Of a DNA stretch of 32,364 nt, positions 7,088-16,050 are shown piece by piece (positions within the stretch are counted from its first letter, which is position 1; every line of letters begins with the position of its first letter). The position numbers and the translations under genes were made by a program. The notes below the pieces were generated by a model. The model was not told the origin of the DNA, did no database searches, and worked only from the letters and a program-made list of their open reading frames with translations. Source of the stretch: Halorhabdus amylolytica (lineage in GTDB: Archaea; Halobacteriota; Halobacteria; Halobacteriales; Haloarculaceae); the NCBI RefSeq assembly GCF_004944975.1, contig NZ_SPQG01000003.1, forward strand, positions 122,218 to 154,581. Direction: 5' to 3'.

Positions 7088-9382
7088 TTAGTCCTCCAGT
7101 GCGGTTGCTGCCCTCGCGTCGGCATCGCCGGATCGATCGACCTCGAAGCGTGCGAGCAACGACTCCAGCTCGTCGGCCCGCTGGCGCAACTCTCCGGCCG
7201 ACTCGGAAACCTCCGCGATTGAATCAGTCTGTTCGTCGGCTGCCGACGCCACCGTATCGGCCTCCCGGGTCGTCTGCTGGCTGATCGCTGCGAGGTCGTC
7301 GACCATCGCCATGACCTCCTGGGCGGTGTGGGCCTGATCCTCGGTCGCGTCGTCGATCTCCTGGATTCCCCGGTCGGCTTCCTCGGCGTGCTCGACGATC
7401 GTCTCCAGGGACTCGACGGCCTCGGTAACGGTCGCGACTCCCTCGCTCATCCGTTCGCTCGTCGACTCCATCGTCTCGACGGTTTCGCCGGCCTGCTCCT
7501 GGATGGCCTCGATGCGGGCCTCGATGTCGCCGGCGGCGTCCTTGGTTTCCTCGGCCAGTTCCTTGATCTCGTCGGCGACCACGGCAAACCCTTCGCCGCC
7601 GCCCGAGTGGGCGGCCTCGATCGAGGCGTTGATCGCCAGCATGTTCGTCTGGTCGACGATCTGTGTGATCAGGTCGACGATCTCGCCGATTTCGTCCAGG
7701 TCGTCGTCGAGTTCGTTGATCGCCCGTCTGGTCCGTTCTGTCTCCCCCTCGATGGCGTTCATCTCCGCGATAGCCTCCTCGGCGGCTTGCTGGCCGGTCT
7801 CGCCGACCTCGGCGGCCTCCCGAGAAGTTGTGGCGACCTGCTGGGCCGAACTGGCGACCTGCTGGGCCGACGCCGAGAGGTTCTCCATCTCGCCCGCGAT
7901 GTCCTGGAGGCGCTCGCTTTGCTCGCTGGCGCCGTCGAAGATCTCCTCGATCGACTGACCGACCTGTCGGCTGGCTTCGCTTACCCGATCGGCGTTGCGC
8001 CGGACCGTGTCGCTCGAACGGGCGACCTCGTCGGCGAAGGCTTCGACGTCCGCGACGGTCGCCTCCAGGGCCGCGAGCGCCTCGTTCAGTTCCTCCCCGA
8101 CCGTCTGCATTGCCGCGTTGTCACTGTCGGGATCGACCCGCCGGGTGAGGTCGCCGTCGGCAACCTCGTCGAGGACGGCCCCGTACTCGGCGGCTTTCGT
8201 CTCCAGGTGCGAGGACAGCGCTTGCATCTCTTCTCGTTCCCGTTCGGCCTCTTCCCGAGCCGATTCAGCGTCCTTTCTGGCGGATTCGGCCTCCTCGCGG
8301 GCTGTCTCGGCTTCGGTGATCTGCTCGCGCAACGAGTCGCGCATGTCGGCCAGGGCCGCGTACAGCGATCCGATCTCGTCGTCGCGTTCACTCGTGAGAT
8401 CGACCTCGAGGTCCCCCCGGCCCATCGCCGCCGCTCGGTCGGCTAGCTGTCGGAGCGATAGCGCCGTGTTCGAACCCACAGTGACCCCGATCAGTCCGAG
8501 ATTGATGATCGCCAGCAACACCAGGCCGAGCAGGTCCGAGTTGATCTGACTCGTGAGTGCGTACGCCCGGTCGGCGGGCATGTGGGTCATGACCGTCCAC
8601 TGAAGCGTCGATAGCCTGGCCATCCCCATGACTGTCTCGCCCTCGCGACCGAAGGCGACATCGCCGGCCGAGAGGTTCCCGACAGCGTGTCCCGACGTGG
8701 TCAGGATCTTGTTCGCATCGGGATGTGCCACGTACTCGCCCGCCTCGTTCACGACGACAGTCGAGGTGTCGTTCCCGCCGCCCAGTGCCTCCGCGCGCGC
8801 CTCCAGATCGGCCATGTAGACGAGTGCACGGTCATCAGCCCCCTCGATTGGCGAGATAACGGCGATGATCGGGTGGTCGACGATCGGAACCGAGAACGGC
8901 TCGGAGACGTGGACGTCATCCGGATTGTCGAACGTCGGCGGGTCGGTGGCGAAGGCAGCACCCTGTTGGGCCGGATCGACGCCGACCATCCTGTCGCTCG
9001 AACTGGTCAGAAATTCCATCCCGTCCGTGTCCAGGTAGTGGACAGCGACCACGTCCTCGGGGACGTTCCCGTTCTCGATCATCCGATCGAGAGCCGGTTT
9101 GATCCGATCGACGTCGTCGGAGGCGAACACGGACAGTTTCGACGTCGTCCGGACGTCGCCCGTCACTGCCGACACCCACGTGTCGAGGTGGTCGGCCTGG
9201 GCGCCAGCCTGACTCGTGAGGTCGCGTTCTACGTCGTCCCGGAGTTCACCCGAAGCCTGTGCGCTGATCACCGCGCCGAAAGCGAGCATCACGACGATCG
9301 CGAACGCGAGGGCCACTCCCAGTCGCGCCGTGTACCGCTCGCGGACGACGGCGGGGAGCAACCCGGAGTTGTCCCGTGGCAT
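7088..9382 (-). CDS. htr2: Sensory rhodopsin II transducer (methyl-accepting, HtrII type)
   Basis: A 764-residue chemotaxis transducer. It has TM1 at about residues 20-42, an extracellular ligand-type domain of roughly 240 residues, TM2 at about 282-303, a HAMP region, a long charged coiled coil rich in EEAESAR-type repeats, and the cytoplasmic signalling hairpin. The conserved tip is recognisable in DQTNMLAINASIEAAHSGG followed by GEGFAVVADEIKELAEE, which contacts CheA/CheW. The length and large extracellular domain match Halobacterium HtrII (about 765 residues, reported also to sense serine) rather than the short-loop Natronomonas form. Immediate linkage to the rhodopsin makes the pairing secure; a chemical ligand is only inferred. 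A TATA-like CTTTACG about 30 bases upstream fits the ATG at 9382. Confidence 0.93.
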   Translation of the reverse strand: MPRDNSGLLPAVVRERYTARLGVALAFAIVVMLAFGAVISAQASGELRDDVERDLTSQAGAQADHLDTWVSAVTGDVRTTSKLSVFASDDVDRIKPALDRMIENGNVPEDVVAVHYLDTDGMEFLTSSSDRMVGVDPAQQGAAFATDPPTFDNPDDVHVSEPFSVPIVDHPIIAVISPIEGADDRALVYMADLEARAEALGGGNDTSTVVVNEAGEYVAHPDANKILTTSGHAVGNLSAGDVAFGREGETVMGMARLSTLQWTVMTHMPADRAYALTSQINSDLLGLVLLAIINLGLIGVTVGSNTALSLRQLADRAAAMGRGDLEVDLTSERDDEIGSLYAALADMRDSLREQITEAETAREEAESARKDAESAREEAEREREEMQALSSHLETKAAEYGAVLDEVADGDLTRRVDPDSDNAAMQTVGEELNEALAALEATVADVEAFADEVARSSDTVRRNADRVSEASRQVGQSIEEIFDGASEQSERLQDIAGEMENLSASAQQVASSAQQVATTSREAAEVGETGQQAAEEAIAEMNAIEGETERTRRAINELDDDLDEIGEIVDLITQIVDQTNMLAINASIEAAHSGGGEGFAVVADEIKELAEETKDAAGDIEARIEAIQEQAGETVETMESTSERMSEGVATVTEAVESLETIVEHAEEADRGIQEIDDATEDQAHTAQEVMAMVDDLAAISQQTTREADTVASAADEQTDSIAEVSESAGELRQRADELESLLARFEVDRSGDADARAATALED

Positions 9383-9491
9383 TGGGATGATTCTCGTCGC
9401 AGTTCACCGTAAAGCCCCGCTCCCAATTTTCACGGGTGATAACCCCGGGGAAGAGCGCGTGTCACACAACCGGGTCATCCTCTGGAAGGTC

Positions 9492-9569
9492 CTCCACGTG
9501 ACGTTGTGGGCGTCTCTCCACGTGACGTGCCGACGCGACCCAAACAGTCATTGTGACGCGTCGTGACGT
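9492..9569 (+). promoter_or_regulatory. Three CGTGACGT direct repeats between htr2 and the pseudokinase gene
   Basis: The octamer CGTGACGT occurs at 9497-9504, 9521-9528 and 9562-9569. The first two are part of an identical 13-mer CTCCACGTGACGT (9492-9504 and 9516-9528), and each contains the palindrome CACGTG. The last copy ends 12 bases before the ATG at 9582. They lie in the roughly 200-base divergent intergenic region and may be operator sites. No protein is known to bind them. Confidence 0.45.
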
Positions 9570-9581
9570 TCCGGACGAGTG

Positions 9582-11030
9582 ATGCCGGACGCCGGCGATC
9601 CTCGGAACAGCGACCCGTTCGCCCTGGTCAGGGAGGTGCTTGCGGATCCATCGGACGCGACCAGTTCCGTCCCGGCACTGCTTGGTCTGCTTGACGCCGA
9701 GGAGTCGACGGTCCGGCTTGCCGGGGCATTCGGACTCTGTCTGGTGGCCGTCGCCGATCCCGATTCGATCCCGACTGTCGTCACCCGTCTGACGGATCGG
9801 CTGGAGGGTGACGGTCGCGCCGAAGCCACGATGGCCTACGACTATCTCGCTTCGCAGTTCCCCCGTCGCGTCGACGAGATTCTCCAGGAACGCGAGACGG
9901 GGACAGGATCGTCGATGTCGCCCGGTCGACCGGGCGGACGGACGGACGAACGCGACGGCGTCGGCCGTGTCCGCCCGCCGGGTGTCGGATCCTACGATCC
10001 GCGGACGGTCGAACCGAATCGGAGCGTCATCGATCCGGCGGATCCACAGCGTCACCCGGACGGGGACGTCCCCGACCCCCGATCCGAGGGCTCCGAGACG
10101 GCGACCGACGATCGATCCGAGTCGACGCCGGGAGGGTTCCGGTCCGGGCCGACGGAGCGACAACAGTGGAACCGGCTGTACGAACGGCTCTCGGCGATCG
10201 TCGAACACAGCCGATTCGATGATTTGATGGTCCTCTCCGGACGGACGCGGGATCGGTACGCCGACGTGTCCCGCGTCCTCGCCGTCGAGGAGAACACAGA
10301 ACGCGCGCTTGCACTCCGTCTGTTTCACCGACCCTCCGAAGACCGGGATGCCTTCGTCGCGGATCTTTCGGATGCCCTGACGGAGTGGCAGGCGGTCGGC
10401 GACCACTCGAACGTCGTGACGGTGTTCGACGTCGGCGATCGTCCACAACCTTGGGCGGCGACCGAGCCGATCGTCGAGACGCTGGCCGACCGGGCCGGAC
10501 GCCTGCATCCATCTACCGCCGTCTCGCTCGCTATTGACCTCGCTGATGGCCTGGCCTACGCCCACCAACACGGCGTGATCCACGGCGGCCTCGATCCCGG
10601 GAACGTCGCCCTGCCTGCGGCCGACGGAAAGCCGGAGACCGGCGCGCTGGATAACTTTTCCCTGCTCGGAGTCTATCGGTGGTACGTGACGCCAGCGACC
10701 TGCCTTGATCCGCGCTACGCAGCCCCGGAGTACTACGACCGGCGCTTCGGCCGCGTCGACCACGCGACGGACGTCTATCACCTCGGGGCGGTCCTCTATC
10801 GGCTCTTGACGGGGCGACCCCCGTTCGAGGGCCCGTTCGACGAGATCCGCGAGGGCGTCATGCACGACGAACCCCCAAAACCGTCAGCGGTGGCCGAGTT
10901 ACCTGACGGGTTGGATCGGATCGTCACGAAGGCGATGGGCAAACACACCCTGGGGCGATACGAAACAATCAATGACCTTCGGGGTGATCTGGATCGCGTG
11001 CACGAGGAGTTGACTGCGGATGGCGATTGA
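9582..11030 (+). CDS. HEAT-like/protein-pseudokinase fusion
   Basis: A 482-residue soluble protein. Residues about 1-108 are helical and resemble HEAT-type repeats (VPALLGLLDAEESTVRLAGAFGL). Residues about 110-190 are a disordered, Gly/Arg/Asp-rich linker, and about 195-480 form a protein-kinase fold. The fold is clear from the C-lobe: YAHQHGVIHGGLDPGN, AAPEYYD, DVYHLGAVLYRLLTGRPPFEG. The catalytic residues are lost: the HRD-x-K loop reads HGGLDPGN (no Asp, no Lys; N341 kept), DFG reads NFS (about 358-360), and the VAIK lysine appears to be Arg in ALALRLF. I infer a pseudokinase scaffold rather than an enzyme. A GTG one codon earlier (9579) is an alternative start. Its 3' end overlaps the seven-helix gene by 11 bases, so the two are probably made together. 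Confidence 0.75.
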   Translation: MPDAGDPRNSDPFALVREVLADPSDATSSVPALLGLLDAEESTVRLAGAFGLCLVAVADPDSIPTVVTRLTDRLEGDGRAEATMAYDYLASQFPRRVDEILQERETGTGSSMSPGRPGGRTDERDGVGRVRPPGVGSYDPRTVEPNRSVIDPADPQRHPDGDVPDPRSEGSETATDDRSESTPGGFRSGPTERQQWNRLYERLSAIVEHSRFDDLMVLSGRTRDRYADVSRVLAVEENTERALALRLFHRPSEDRDAFVADLSDALTEWQAVGDHSNVVTVFDVGDRPQPWAATEPIVETLADRAGRLHPSTAVSLAIDLADGLAYAHQHGVIHGGLDPGNVALPAADGKPETGALDNFSLLGVYRWYVTPATCLDPRYAAPEYYDRRFGRVDHATDVYHLGAVLYRLLTGRPPFEGPFDEIREGVMHDEPPKPSAVAELPDGLDRIVTKAMGKHTLGRYETINDLRGDLDRVHEELTADGD

Positions 11031-11772
11031 CGGCGGCCTGGACACGGCGGCTGACGTCGCGATCGGGGTCACCGAGATCGGCGGCAACCCGAACCTGACG
11101 TTCGTCTACTTCATCGCGTTCGTCCTGATCGGTGCGCTCGGCGTCCGCTTTTGCGTTTATGCGTTCTGGAATCGACAGGCGAGTGACCTCCCTTCCCAGG
11201 CGTCGATCTGGACCGTGCTTGCACTGGTCGGCGGCGCCGCGGCGATCTACGGGATCGTCGGCGTGCTCGAGATCGTCGTCGATGGGATCCCCTCCGTCCG
11301 GACGGGCGTCTTCCTCGGGTTCGTCCTCCTGCTTGCACTGACGATGCGCTCGATCGCCCGCGAGGGATCACTCGACGACGATGACGGGGGATGGAGGTCC
11401 AGTCGGGCCGTCCTTAGCGTCTTCGCCCTCGCCGTCGCGGGGGTCTTCGTCGGGGAAGTGCTCGGCCTCGAGCGCCGACCGATCGTGGTACTGGCCGGTG
11501 TCGGTGCGATCGTCTTTGCCACTTACGGCTACTGGCACGGCCGGTCACAGCTTTCCCGGTCGATGGTCCAGGGGACGATGCTCGACACGCTGTTGCGTCA
11601 CCTGCTTCCCGTCCTCGCCTTCGGCGCCGCCGTCCCTGCGGTCGAGCTGGGCGTCCTCGGCGGGATCGACCGCACGATCGTCCTGCACGTCCAGGTCGTC
11701 TTCGTGATCATGACGGCGACAGCACTGATGACTGCCAACATCAAACTCCGGCAAAACCTCGCGCGGCTGTGA
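11020..11772 (+). CDS. Seven-helix membrane protein of unknown function
   Basis: A 250-residue protein with seven predicted membrane helices at about residues 27-49, 63-86, 95-112, 129-149, 154-172, 194-214 and 218-239. Positive charges cluster in the loops after helices 1, 3 and 5 and in the tail (KLRQNLARL), which places the N-terminus outside and the C-terminus inside, as in rhodopsins and GPCRs. Helix 7 has no central Lys, so it cannot bind retinal in the usual way. I recognise no family. The start at 11020 lies inside the end of the pseudokinase gene, in another frame. That overlap implies coupled translation and a joint function, perhaps a membrane receptor and its cytoplasmic partner; this is inference. 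Confidence 0.7.
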   Translation: MAIDGGLDTAADVAIGVTEIGGNPNLTFVYFIAFVLIGALGVRFCVYAFWNRQASDLPSQASIWTVLALVGGAAAIYGIVGVLEIVVDGIPSVRTGVFLGFVLLLALTMRSIAREGSLDDDDGGWRSSRAVLSVFALAVAGVFVGEVLGLERRPIVVLAGVGAIVFATYGYWHGRSQLSRSMVQGTMLDTLLRHLLPVLAFGAAVPAVELGVLGGIDRTIVLHVQVVFVIMTATALMTANIKLRQNLARL

Positions 11773-11783
11773 GTGCCGCGCCC

Positions 11784-12440
11784 TCACGGACAGGCCGCCG
11801 GATCGTCGGCGATGATCCCATCGACGCCCATCTTTGCCATGCTCTCGGCCCGGCCAGTGTCGTTGACGGTCCAGGGATAGACAGCGAGGTCTGACCGGTG
11901 AGCCCGCTCAAGCAACGCGAAATCGACGAGTCGCCAGTGGGGGGCCAGCCCGGCACAGGAAAGTCCCGCCGCCCGCTCGATGCCCGCCTCCGCCGAATCG
12001 TCGACGATCAACACCGTCGGCAGGTCGGTCTTCTCGCCGGCCGTCGCGATCACGTCCACATCGAAAGACGACAGCCAGACCTCGTTGTCGACGTTCTCGA
12101 CGAGATCACGCACGTCTCCTATCAGTCCGTCCTCCTTCAGTTCCAGGTCGAGACCGACGTCTGCCGGGACCGCCTCCAGCACCGATGAGAGCGTCGGGAC
12201 GCCCTCACCTGAGCCGGCGACGTCGAGGTCGGCCAGTTCCGAAACCGATAGTTCGTCGACGCGGCCGGTCGCGTCGGTCAGGCGATCGACGGTCTCGTCG
12301 TGGTGGACGACGAGTTCGCCCGAGCCACACCGGCGGATGTCGACTTCGATCATATCCGCCTGCTGAGCAGCCTGACGGACGGCCACGAGCGTGTTCTCGG
12401 GATACAGCCCGGCGAAACCGCGGTGGGCGATACAGCGCAT
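11784..12440 (-). CDS. ugpQ: Glycerophosphodiester phosphodiesterase
   Basis: A 218-residue GDPD-family TIM barrel that hydrolyses glycerophosphodiesters to glycerol 3-phosphate and an alcohol. Hallmarks are the N-terminal IAHRGFAGLYPENT, the metal-binding MIEVDIR, and the catalytic VVHHDETVDRLTD. Further on are DLELKED, PWTVND and GVDGIIADDP. The ATG at 12440 is chosen because the conserved fold starts at once and a TATA-like CTAACC lies about 30 bases upstream; in-frame ATGs further up would add a non-conserved tail. Convergent with the seven-helix gene. No signal peptide, so cytosolic. Could act in lipid turnover or scavenging. Confidence 0.9.
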   Translation of the reverse strand: MRCIAHRGFAGLYPENTLVAVRQAAQQADMIEVDIRRCGSGELVVHHDETVDRLTDATGRVDELSVSELADLDVAGSGEGVPTLSSVLEAVPADVGLDLELKEDGLIGDVRDLVENVDNEVWLSSFDVDVIATAGEKTDLPTVLIVDDSAEAGIERAAGLSCAGLAPHWRLVDFALLERAHRSDLAVYPWTVNDTGRAESMAKMGVDGIIADDPAACP

Positions 12441-12584
12441 ATTCCCGGCGAGGCGGGCCGGGCGGTTAGACCTTTGGCCCACGTCGGTCGGATCGTCCAT
12501 GGACGCGATCGGATAGCTGACTGGACGAACACGGCATTGGCCGCGGGGCAAACTTACAAACCGACGGCGCGTGATCGATCGAGC

Positions 12585-12767
12585 ATGGCCACGGCGAATA
12601 CCGCCGAGAAGGGGGTCGGGTTATCGATCCTCTTCGTCGTCGTCGCACTGTTGGGTGCACTCGTGATGTTCGTGAGTGCCGAGGAGCAACTGATCGCCGC
12701 GACCGGCTTCGCGGTCGCCATCGTCGCCGGGTCGCTCTCGATCGCTGCCTGGCACGTCTTCGCGTGA
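12585..12767 (+). CDS. Small two-helix membrane protein
   Basis: Sixty residues, with hydrophobic segments at about 11-30 and 37-56. A TATA-like CTTACAAA about 30 bases before the ATG supports a leaderless start at 12585. The gene is followed by a T-run that leads into the next promoter. Proteins of this size and layout are common in haloarchaea; function unknown. Confidence 0.65.
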   Translation: MATANTAEKGVGLSILFVVVALLGALVMFVSAEEQLIAATGFAVAIVAGSLSIAAWHVFA

Positions 12768-12805
12768 ACCAACGGTTTTTATCGCTCGGCGCCCAATGAA
12801 CGGGT

Positions 12806-13030
12806 ATGGCGGAGTTCAGTGAGGAGGAACGGGCTATCCTCGAGTACCTTCACGAGCGCGTGAGGGGCGAAGAGGGGTACTTCCGTGCGAAGGGAATCGC
12901 CGAGAGCATCGGGCTCTCGGCCAAGCAGGTCGGCGTCCGACTTCCCCGTCTCGCCGAGAAGGCCGACGAGGTCGACATCGAAAAGTGGGGGCGGGCGCGC
13001 TCGACGACCTGGCGGGTCACCCGGAGCTAG
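12806..13030 (+). CDS. Small winged-helix protein
   Basis: A 74-residue basic-tailed protein: FSEEERAILEYLHERV, then an HTH-like GIAESIGLSAKQVGVRLPRL, then a strand pair IEKWGRARSTTWRVT resembling a wing. It is probably a DNA-binding protein of a conserved haloarchaeal family (I recall similar proteins under DUF7123, not certain). TTTTTATCG near 12775-12783 gives a TATA box at the right distance for a leaderless ATG at 12806. A T6 run follows the stop. Confidence 0.75.
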   Translation: MAEFSEEERAILEYLHERVRGEEGYFRAKGIAESIGLSAKQVGVRLPRLAEKADEVDIEKWGRARSTTWRVTRS

Positions 13031-13067
13031 CGGCGCCTTTTTTGCCGACGCGGTGCTGTTTCACGGT

Positions 13068-13496
13068 ATGGCTATCCGTCTGGAGCGGGTGATCGATCTC
13101 CCGGCCCCCCCGGAGGATGTCTGGACGTTCATCTCAGATCCCGAACAGCGGGCGAGACATATCAGCGTCGTCGAGGATTTCTCGGTGAGCGGAGACGGTA
13201 GTGCCACGTGGCATCTCTCGCTCCCGATCCCCTTTCTCGACCGAACGATCGCCGTCGAGACCGAGGACGTCGAGGTCCGACCGCCCGAACACGTCAAGTT
13301 CGTCGGGCGTTCCCGGGCGATGCGTGTGGTGGGCGAACAAGATCTCGAGGAGAACGAGACCGGTACCCGACTGACCAACCACTTCACCGTCGAGGGCCGC
13401 GTCCCCGGGATCGAGCGCTTCTTCAAGAAGAATCTCGAGGACGAGTTCGACAATCTCGAAGCCGGTTTGCGCGAGTACCTCGACGGCGAAGGTTGA
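13068..13496 (+). CDS. SRPBCC (START-like) ligand-binding protein
   Basis: A 142-residue protein with the pattern of the polyketide-cyclase/CoxG-like SRPBCC group: an opening strand IRLERVIDLPAPPEDVWTFISDPEQ, a middle of alternating strands, and a long C-terminal helix after VEGRVPGIERFFKKNLEDEF. This fold makes a hydrophobic cavity for a small ligand; which ligand is unknown. The ATG at 13068 precedes the first conserved strand, and the short gap after the winged-helix gene includes a T-run. Convergent with cdc48, about 270 bases away. Confidence 0.8.
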   Translation: MAIRLERVIDLPAPPEDVWTFISDPEQRARHISVVEDFSVSGDGSATWHLSLPIPFLDRTIAVETEDVEVRPPEHVKFVGRSRAMRVVGEQDLEENETGTRLTNHFTVEGRVPGIERFFKKNLEDEFDNLEAGLREYLDGEG

Positions 13497-13659
13497 TGTT
13501 CGCACACGGCCCCCTGAGATCGAAGGCCGTCTCCCCAGTGGTCGGTTCGTCGGCGTGACACCTGGCATTTATCATGGCGACGGCCGTAGGAACGTCTGCC
13601 GGCACGACGCTTTTCTCGTCGGAGCCGGCCAACGACGCCCGTCCCTCGGCCGCGTCCCG

Positions 13660-13685
13660 GGGCGGACCGTCCGGGCGGTCCGCCC
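13660..13685. terminator. GC-rich hairpin in the convergent region before cdc48
   Basis: A perfect stem with 9-bp arms (GGGCGGACC at 13660-13668, GGTCCGCCC at 13677-13685) and an 8-base loop, in the roughly 270-base gap between two convergent genes. It may help end transcription or process RNA. There is no T-run beside it, so the terminator role is weak. I see no convincing gene in this gap. Confidence 0.35.
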
Positions 13686-13767
13686 GGCCTCGCTCCGATC
13701 GTCCGCTCCGGTCCTGTCTCCGTTTCGACCCGGTGCCTTGTCTGGCCAACAGCAAAAAACCAATCGC

Positions 13768-15870
13768 TCAGCCGAGCGACGGCTCGGTCCTCTCGAGTGC
13801 CGCCTCGAAGTGTTCGCGAGTGATCGTCACGTCCTCAGCATACTCGTTGGCTGTCCCGGGATCGTGTTCGGTGGCGACCTCACGGATGGCCCGAAGGGAG
13901 GCTTCCCGGACTAGCGCATCGAGGTCCGCGCCGGAGAACCCCTCTGTCTCGGCAGCGATGGCGTCGAGATCCACCCCTTCGAGAGGCTTGCCCTCGCTGT
14001 GGATCGCGAGGATTGCCTGCCTGGCCGACCGGTCCGGTGGGGGGACCGCAACGTGGGATTCCAGCCGCCCCGGGCGGAGGAGCGCGGGGTCGATCGCGTC
14101 ACGGCGGTTCGTCGCTGCCAGGACGACCAGGTTCGGGTCCGCTGCGGCGCCGTCGAGTTCGGTCAGCAACTGTGAAACGACCCGTTCGGTCACCTCGTGG
14201 CCGTCATCCCGGTGGGCGGCGATGGCGTCGATCTCGTCGAGGAAGACGATCGTCGGAGCCGTCTGGCGGGCCCGCTCGAACAACTCGCGGATGGCCTTTT
14301 CGCTCTCGCCGACGTAGCGATCCAGCAGTTCCGGTCCGGCCACCCGGATGAAGTTGACACCACTCTCACCAGCGACGGCCCGGGAGAGCAGCGTCTTGCC
14401 GGTCCCCGGCGGGCCATGGAGCAACATGCCGGTCGGCGGGTCCGTCTCTGTCGCCTCGAACAACGGCCCGTACTCGAGTGGCCACTCGATGGCCTCCCGG
14501 AGGACATCCTTGGCGTCTTCGAGCCCGCCGACATCCTCGAACGTCACCGCAGGGGACTCCGCGACGTAGGCCCGCATCGCCGAGGGTTCGACGCCTGAAA
14601 GCGCCCGCTTGAAGTCCTCCCGGGTGACTGTCGGTCGGTCGCGTTCGCGTCTGAGGGCGATCATCGCGGCCTCCGTGGAGACGGTGGCGACGTCTGCCCC
14701 GACGAAGCCGTGCATTTTCCCGGCCAGCCGGTCGAGGTCGACATCCTCGGCCAGGGGCATCCCGCGGGTGTGGACCTCGAGGATCTCCCGACGCCCCTCC
14801 CGGTCGGGAACGCCGATTTCGATCTCACGGTCGAAGCGACCGCCCCGACGCAGCGCGGGATCGACGGCGTCGACGCGGTTGGTCGCGCCGATGACGGCGA
14901 CTTGCCCACGCGCCTCCAAACCGTCCATCAGCGTCAGTAACTGCGCGACGACGCGGGTCTCCATGTCGGCGTCGTCGTCGCGTGCGCCGGCGATCGAGTC
15001 GATCTCGTCGATGAAGAGGATCGACGGCGCCGACTCCGCGGCGCGTTCGAACGCCGCCCGAAGTTGTTGCTCGCTCTCGCCTTTGTACTTCGAGACGATC
15101 TCCGGCCCCGAGATGGCCTCGAAGTGGGCGTCGACCTCGTTGGCGACCGCCTTCGCGATCAACGTCTTGCCGGTCCCCGGCGGGCCGTACAACAGGACGC
15201 CCTTCGGCGGGGTGATCCCGAGCCTGTCGAAGACGTCCGGATCCGAGAGGGGGAGTTCGATCATCTCCCGAACACGGTCGAGTTCCCCGTCGAGACCGCC
15301 GATGTCCTCGTAGGTAACCTCGCCCGGCCCGGTCGTTCCGTCTCCTTTCCCGTTCTGGCCTTCCCGCTCGGCCGCGTGGTCTTCCTCGAGGGCCAACCCG
15401 AACCGGATCTGGGTATCGTCGTTCACCCGGACAGTCCCCGACGGCTTGGTCTCGCCAACCGTGAACGTGGCTATCTCTGGCACTGTAACCCGGTCGCCTT
15501 CGCGGAGAGGGGTTCCGCGAAGGTGACTTTCGACCGTCGACTCAGCGTTCCCCTCCACCTCGTCGTCGATCGGACGCAAGAGAATCCGGTCGGCATCGGC
15601 CAGATCCGTGGGTTCGAGCGTTACCGTCGTACCGACCGTCACGTCCGCGTTCGAGCGCGTATCGGCGTCGATGCGGACGTACTCGCCGGTCCCGTCCTCG
15701 GGCCAGACCTTCGCGACCGTCTCGCGTTCTCCCTCGATGACGACCGTGTCGCCGCTGAGGATGCCCAGGCGGTCCCGGACGCTCTCGGGTACTCTGGCGA
15801 TCCCGCGGCCCGCGTCGCGCTTGTGGGCTCCCTCGACTCTGACCTCGACGGCCCGCTCGGCTGCGACCAT
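13768..15870 (-). CDS. cdc48: Cdc48/VCP-type AAA+ ATPase
   Basis: A 700-residue double-ring AAA+ unfoldase that extracts or unfolds proteins, usually for the proteasome. It has an N domain (about 1-175; [27 protein letters not shown]). D1 carries Walker [15 protein letters not shown], Walker B ILFIDEID and the arginine-finger strand [12 protein letters not shown]2 carries [27 protein letters not shown] and [11 protein letters not shown]. Both ATPase sites look intact. It is somewhat shorter than the usual 740-760 residue haloarchaeal Cdc48, so it may be one of several paralogues. The ATG at 15870 starts directly before the N domain. Divergent from the small gene at 16051, with two inverted repeats in between. 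Confidence 0.95.
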   Translation of the reverse strand: MVAAERAVEVRVEGAHKRDAGRGIARVPESVRDRLGILSGDTVVIEGERETVAKVWPEDGTGEYVRIDADTRSNADVTVGTTVTLEPTDLADADRILLRPIDDEVEGNAESTVESHLRGTPLREGDRVTVPEIATFTVGETKPSGTVRVNDDTQIRFGLALEEDHAAEREGQNGKGDGTTGPGEVTYEDIGGLDGELDRVREMIELPLSDPDVFDRLGITPPKGVLLYGPPGTGKTLIAKAVANEVDAHFEAISGPEIVSKYKGESEQQLRAAFERAAESAPSILFIDEIDSIAGARDDDADMETRVVAQLLTLMDGLEARGQVAVIGATNRVDAVDPALRRGGRFDREIEIGVPDREGRREILEVHTRGMPLAEDVDLDRLAGKMHGFVGADVATVSTEAAMIALRRERDRPTVTREDFKRALSGVEPSAMRAYVAESPAVTFEDVGGLEDAKDVLREAIEWPLEYGPLFEATETDPPTGMLLHGPPGTGKTLLSRAVAGESGVNFIRVAGPELLDRYVGESEKAIRELFERARQTAPTIVFLDEIDAIAAHRDDGHEVTERVVSQLLTELDGAAADPNLVVLAATNRRDAIDPALLRPGRLESHVAVPPPDRSARQAILAIHSEGKPLEGVDLDAIAAETEGFSGADLDALVREASLRAIREVATEHDPGTANEYAEDVTITREHFEAALERTEPSLG

Positions 15871-15969
15871 GTCCGCGCTTTGGACCTACCTCGCCTTGAG
15901 AATTCCTCCCGATCGCCGTTCGGATCGCGTGGATCAGGTCGAGTTCCGAACAGCCGCCTGGCAAACGTT

Positions 15970-16016
15970 CCGGATGAACGTATCCGGGGCAGCTTAAACC
16001 TCGAAGTATATCGAGG
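15970..16016. promoter_or_regulatory. Two inverted repeats in the cdc48 divergent promoter region
   Basis: CCGGAT (15970-15975) and ATCCGG (15982-15987) flank GAACGT; CCTCGA (15999-16004) and TCGAGG (16011-16016) flank AGTATA. Both have 6-bp arms and exactly 6-bp spacers and lie 29 bases apart. The layout resembles dimeric regulator sites serving one or both divergent genes. The regulator is unknown. Confidence 0.4.
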
Positions 16017-16050
16017 CAACGTCTATCCGACCGGCCGTATTATCTCGACT

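Noticed and set aside
9462-10865. A 467-codon minus-strand frame
   Set aside because: Antisense to the pseudokinase, with no recognisable domain.
13574-14317. A 247-codon plus-strand frame starting after a TATTTATC-like sequence
   Set aside because: Most of it is antisense to Cdc48; the unique first part is Arg/Ser/Pro-rich and spans a strong hairpin.
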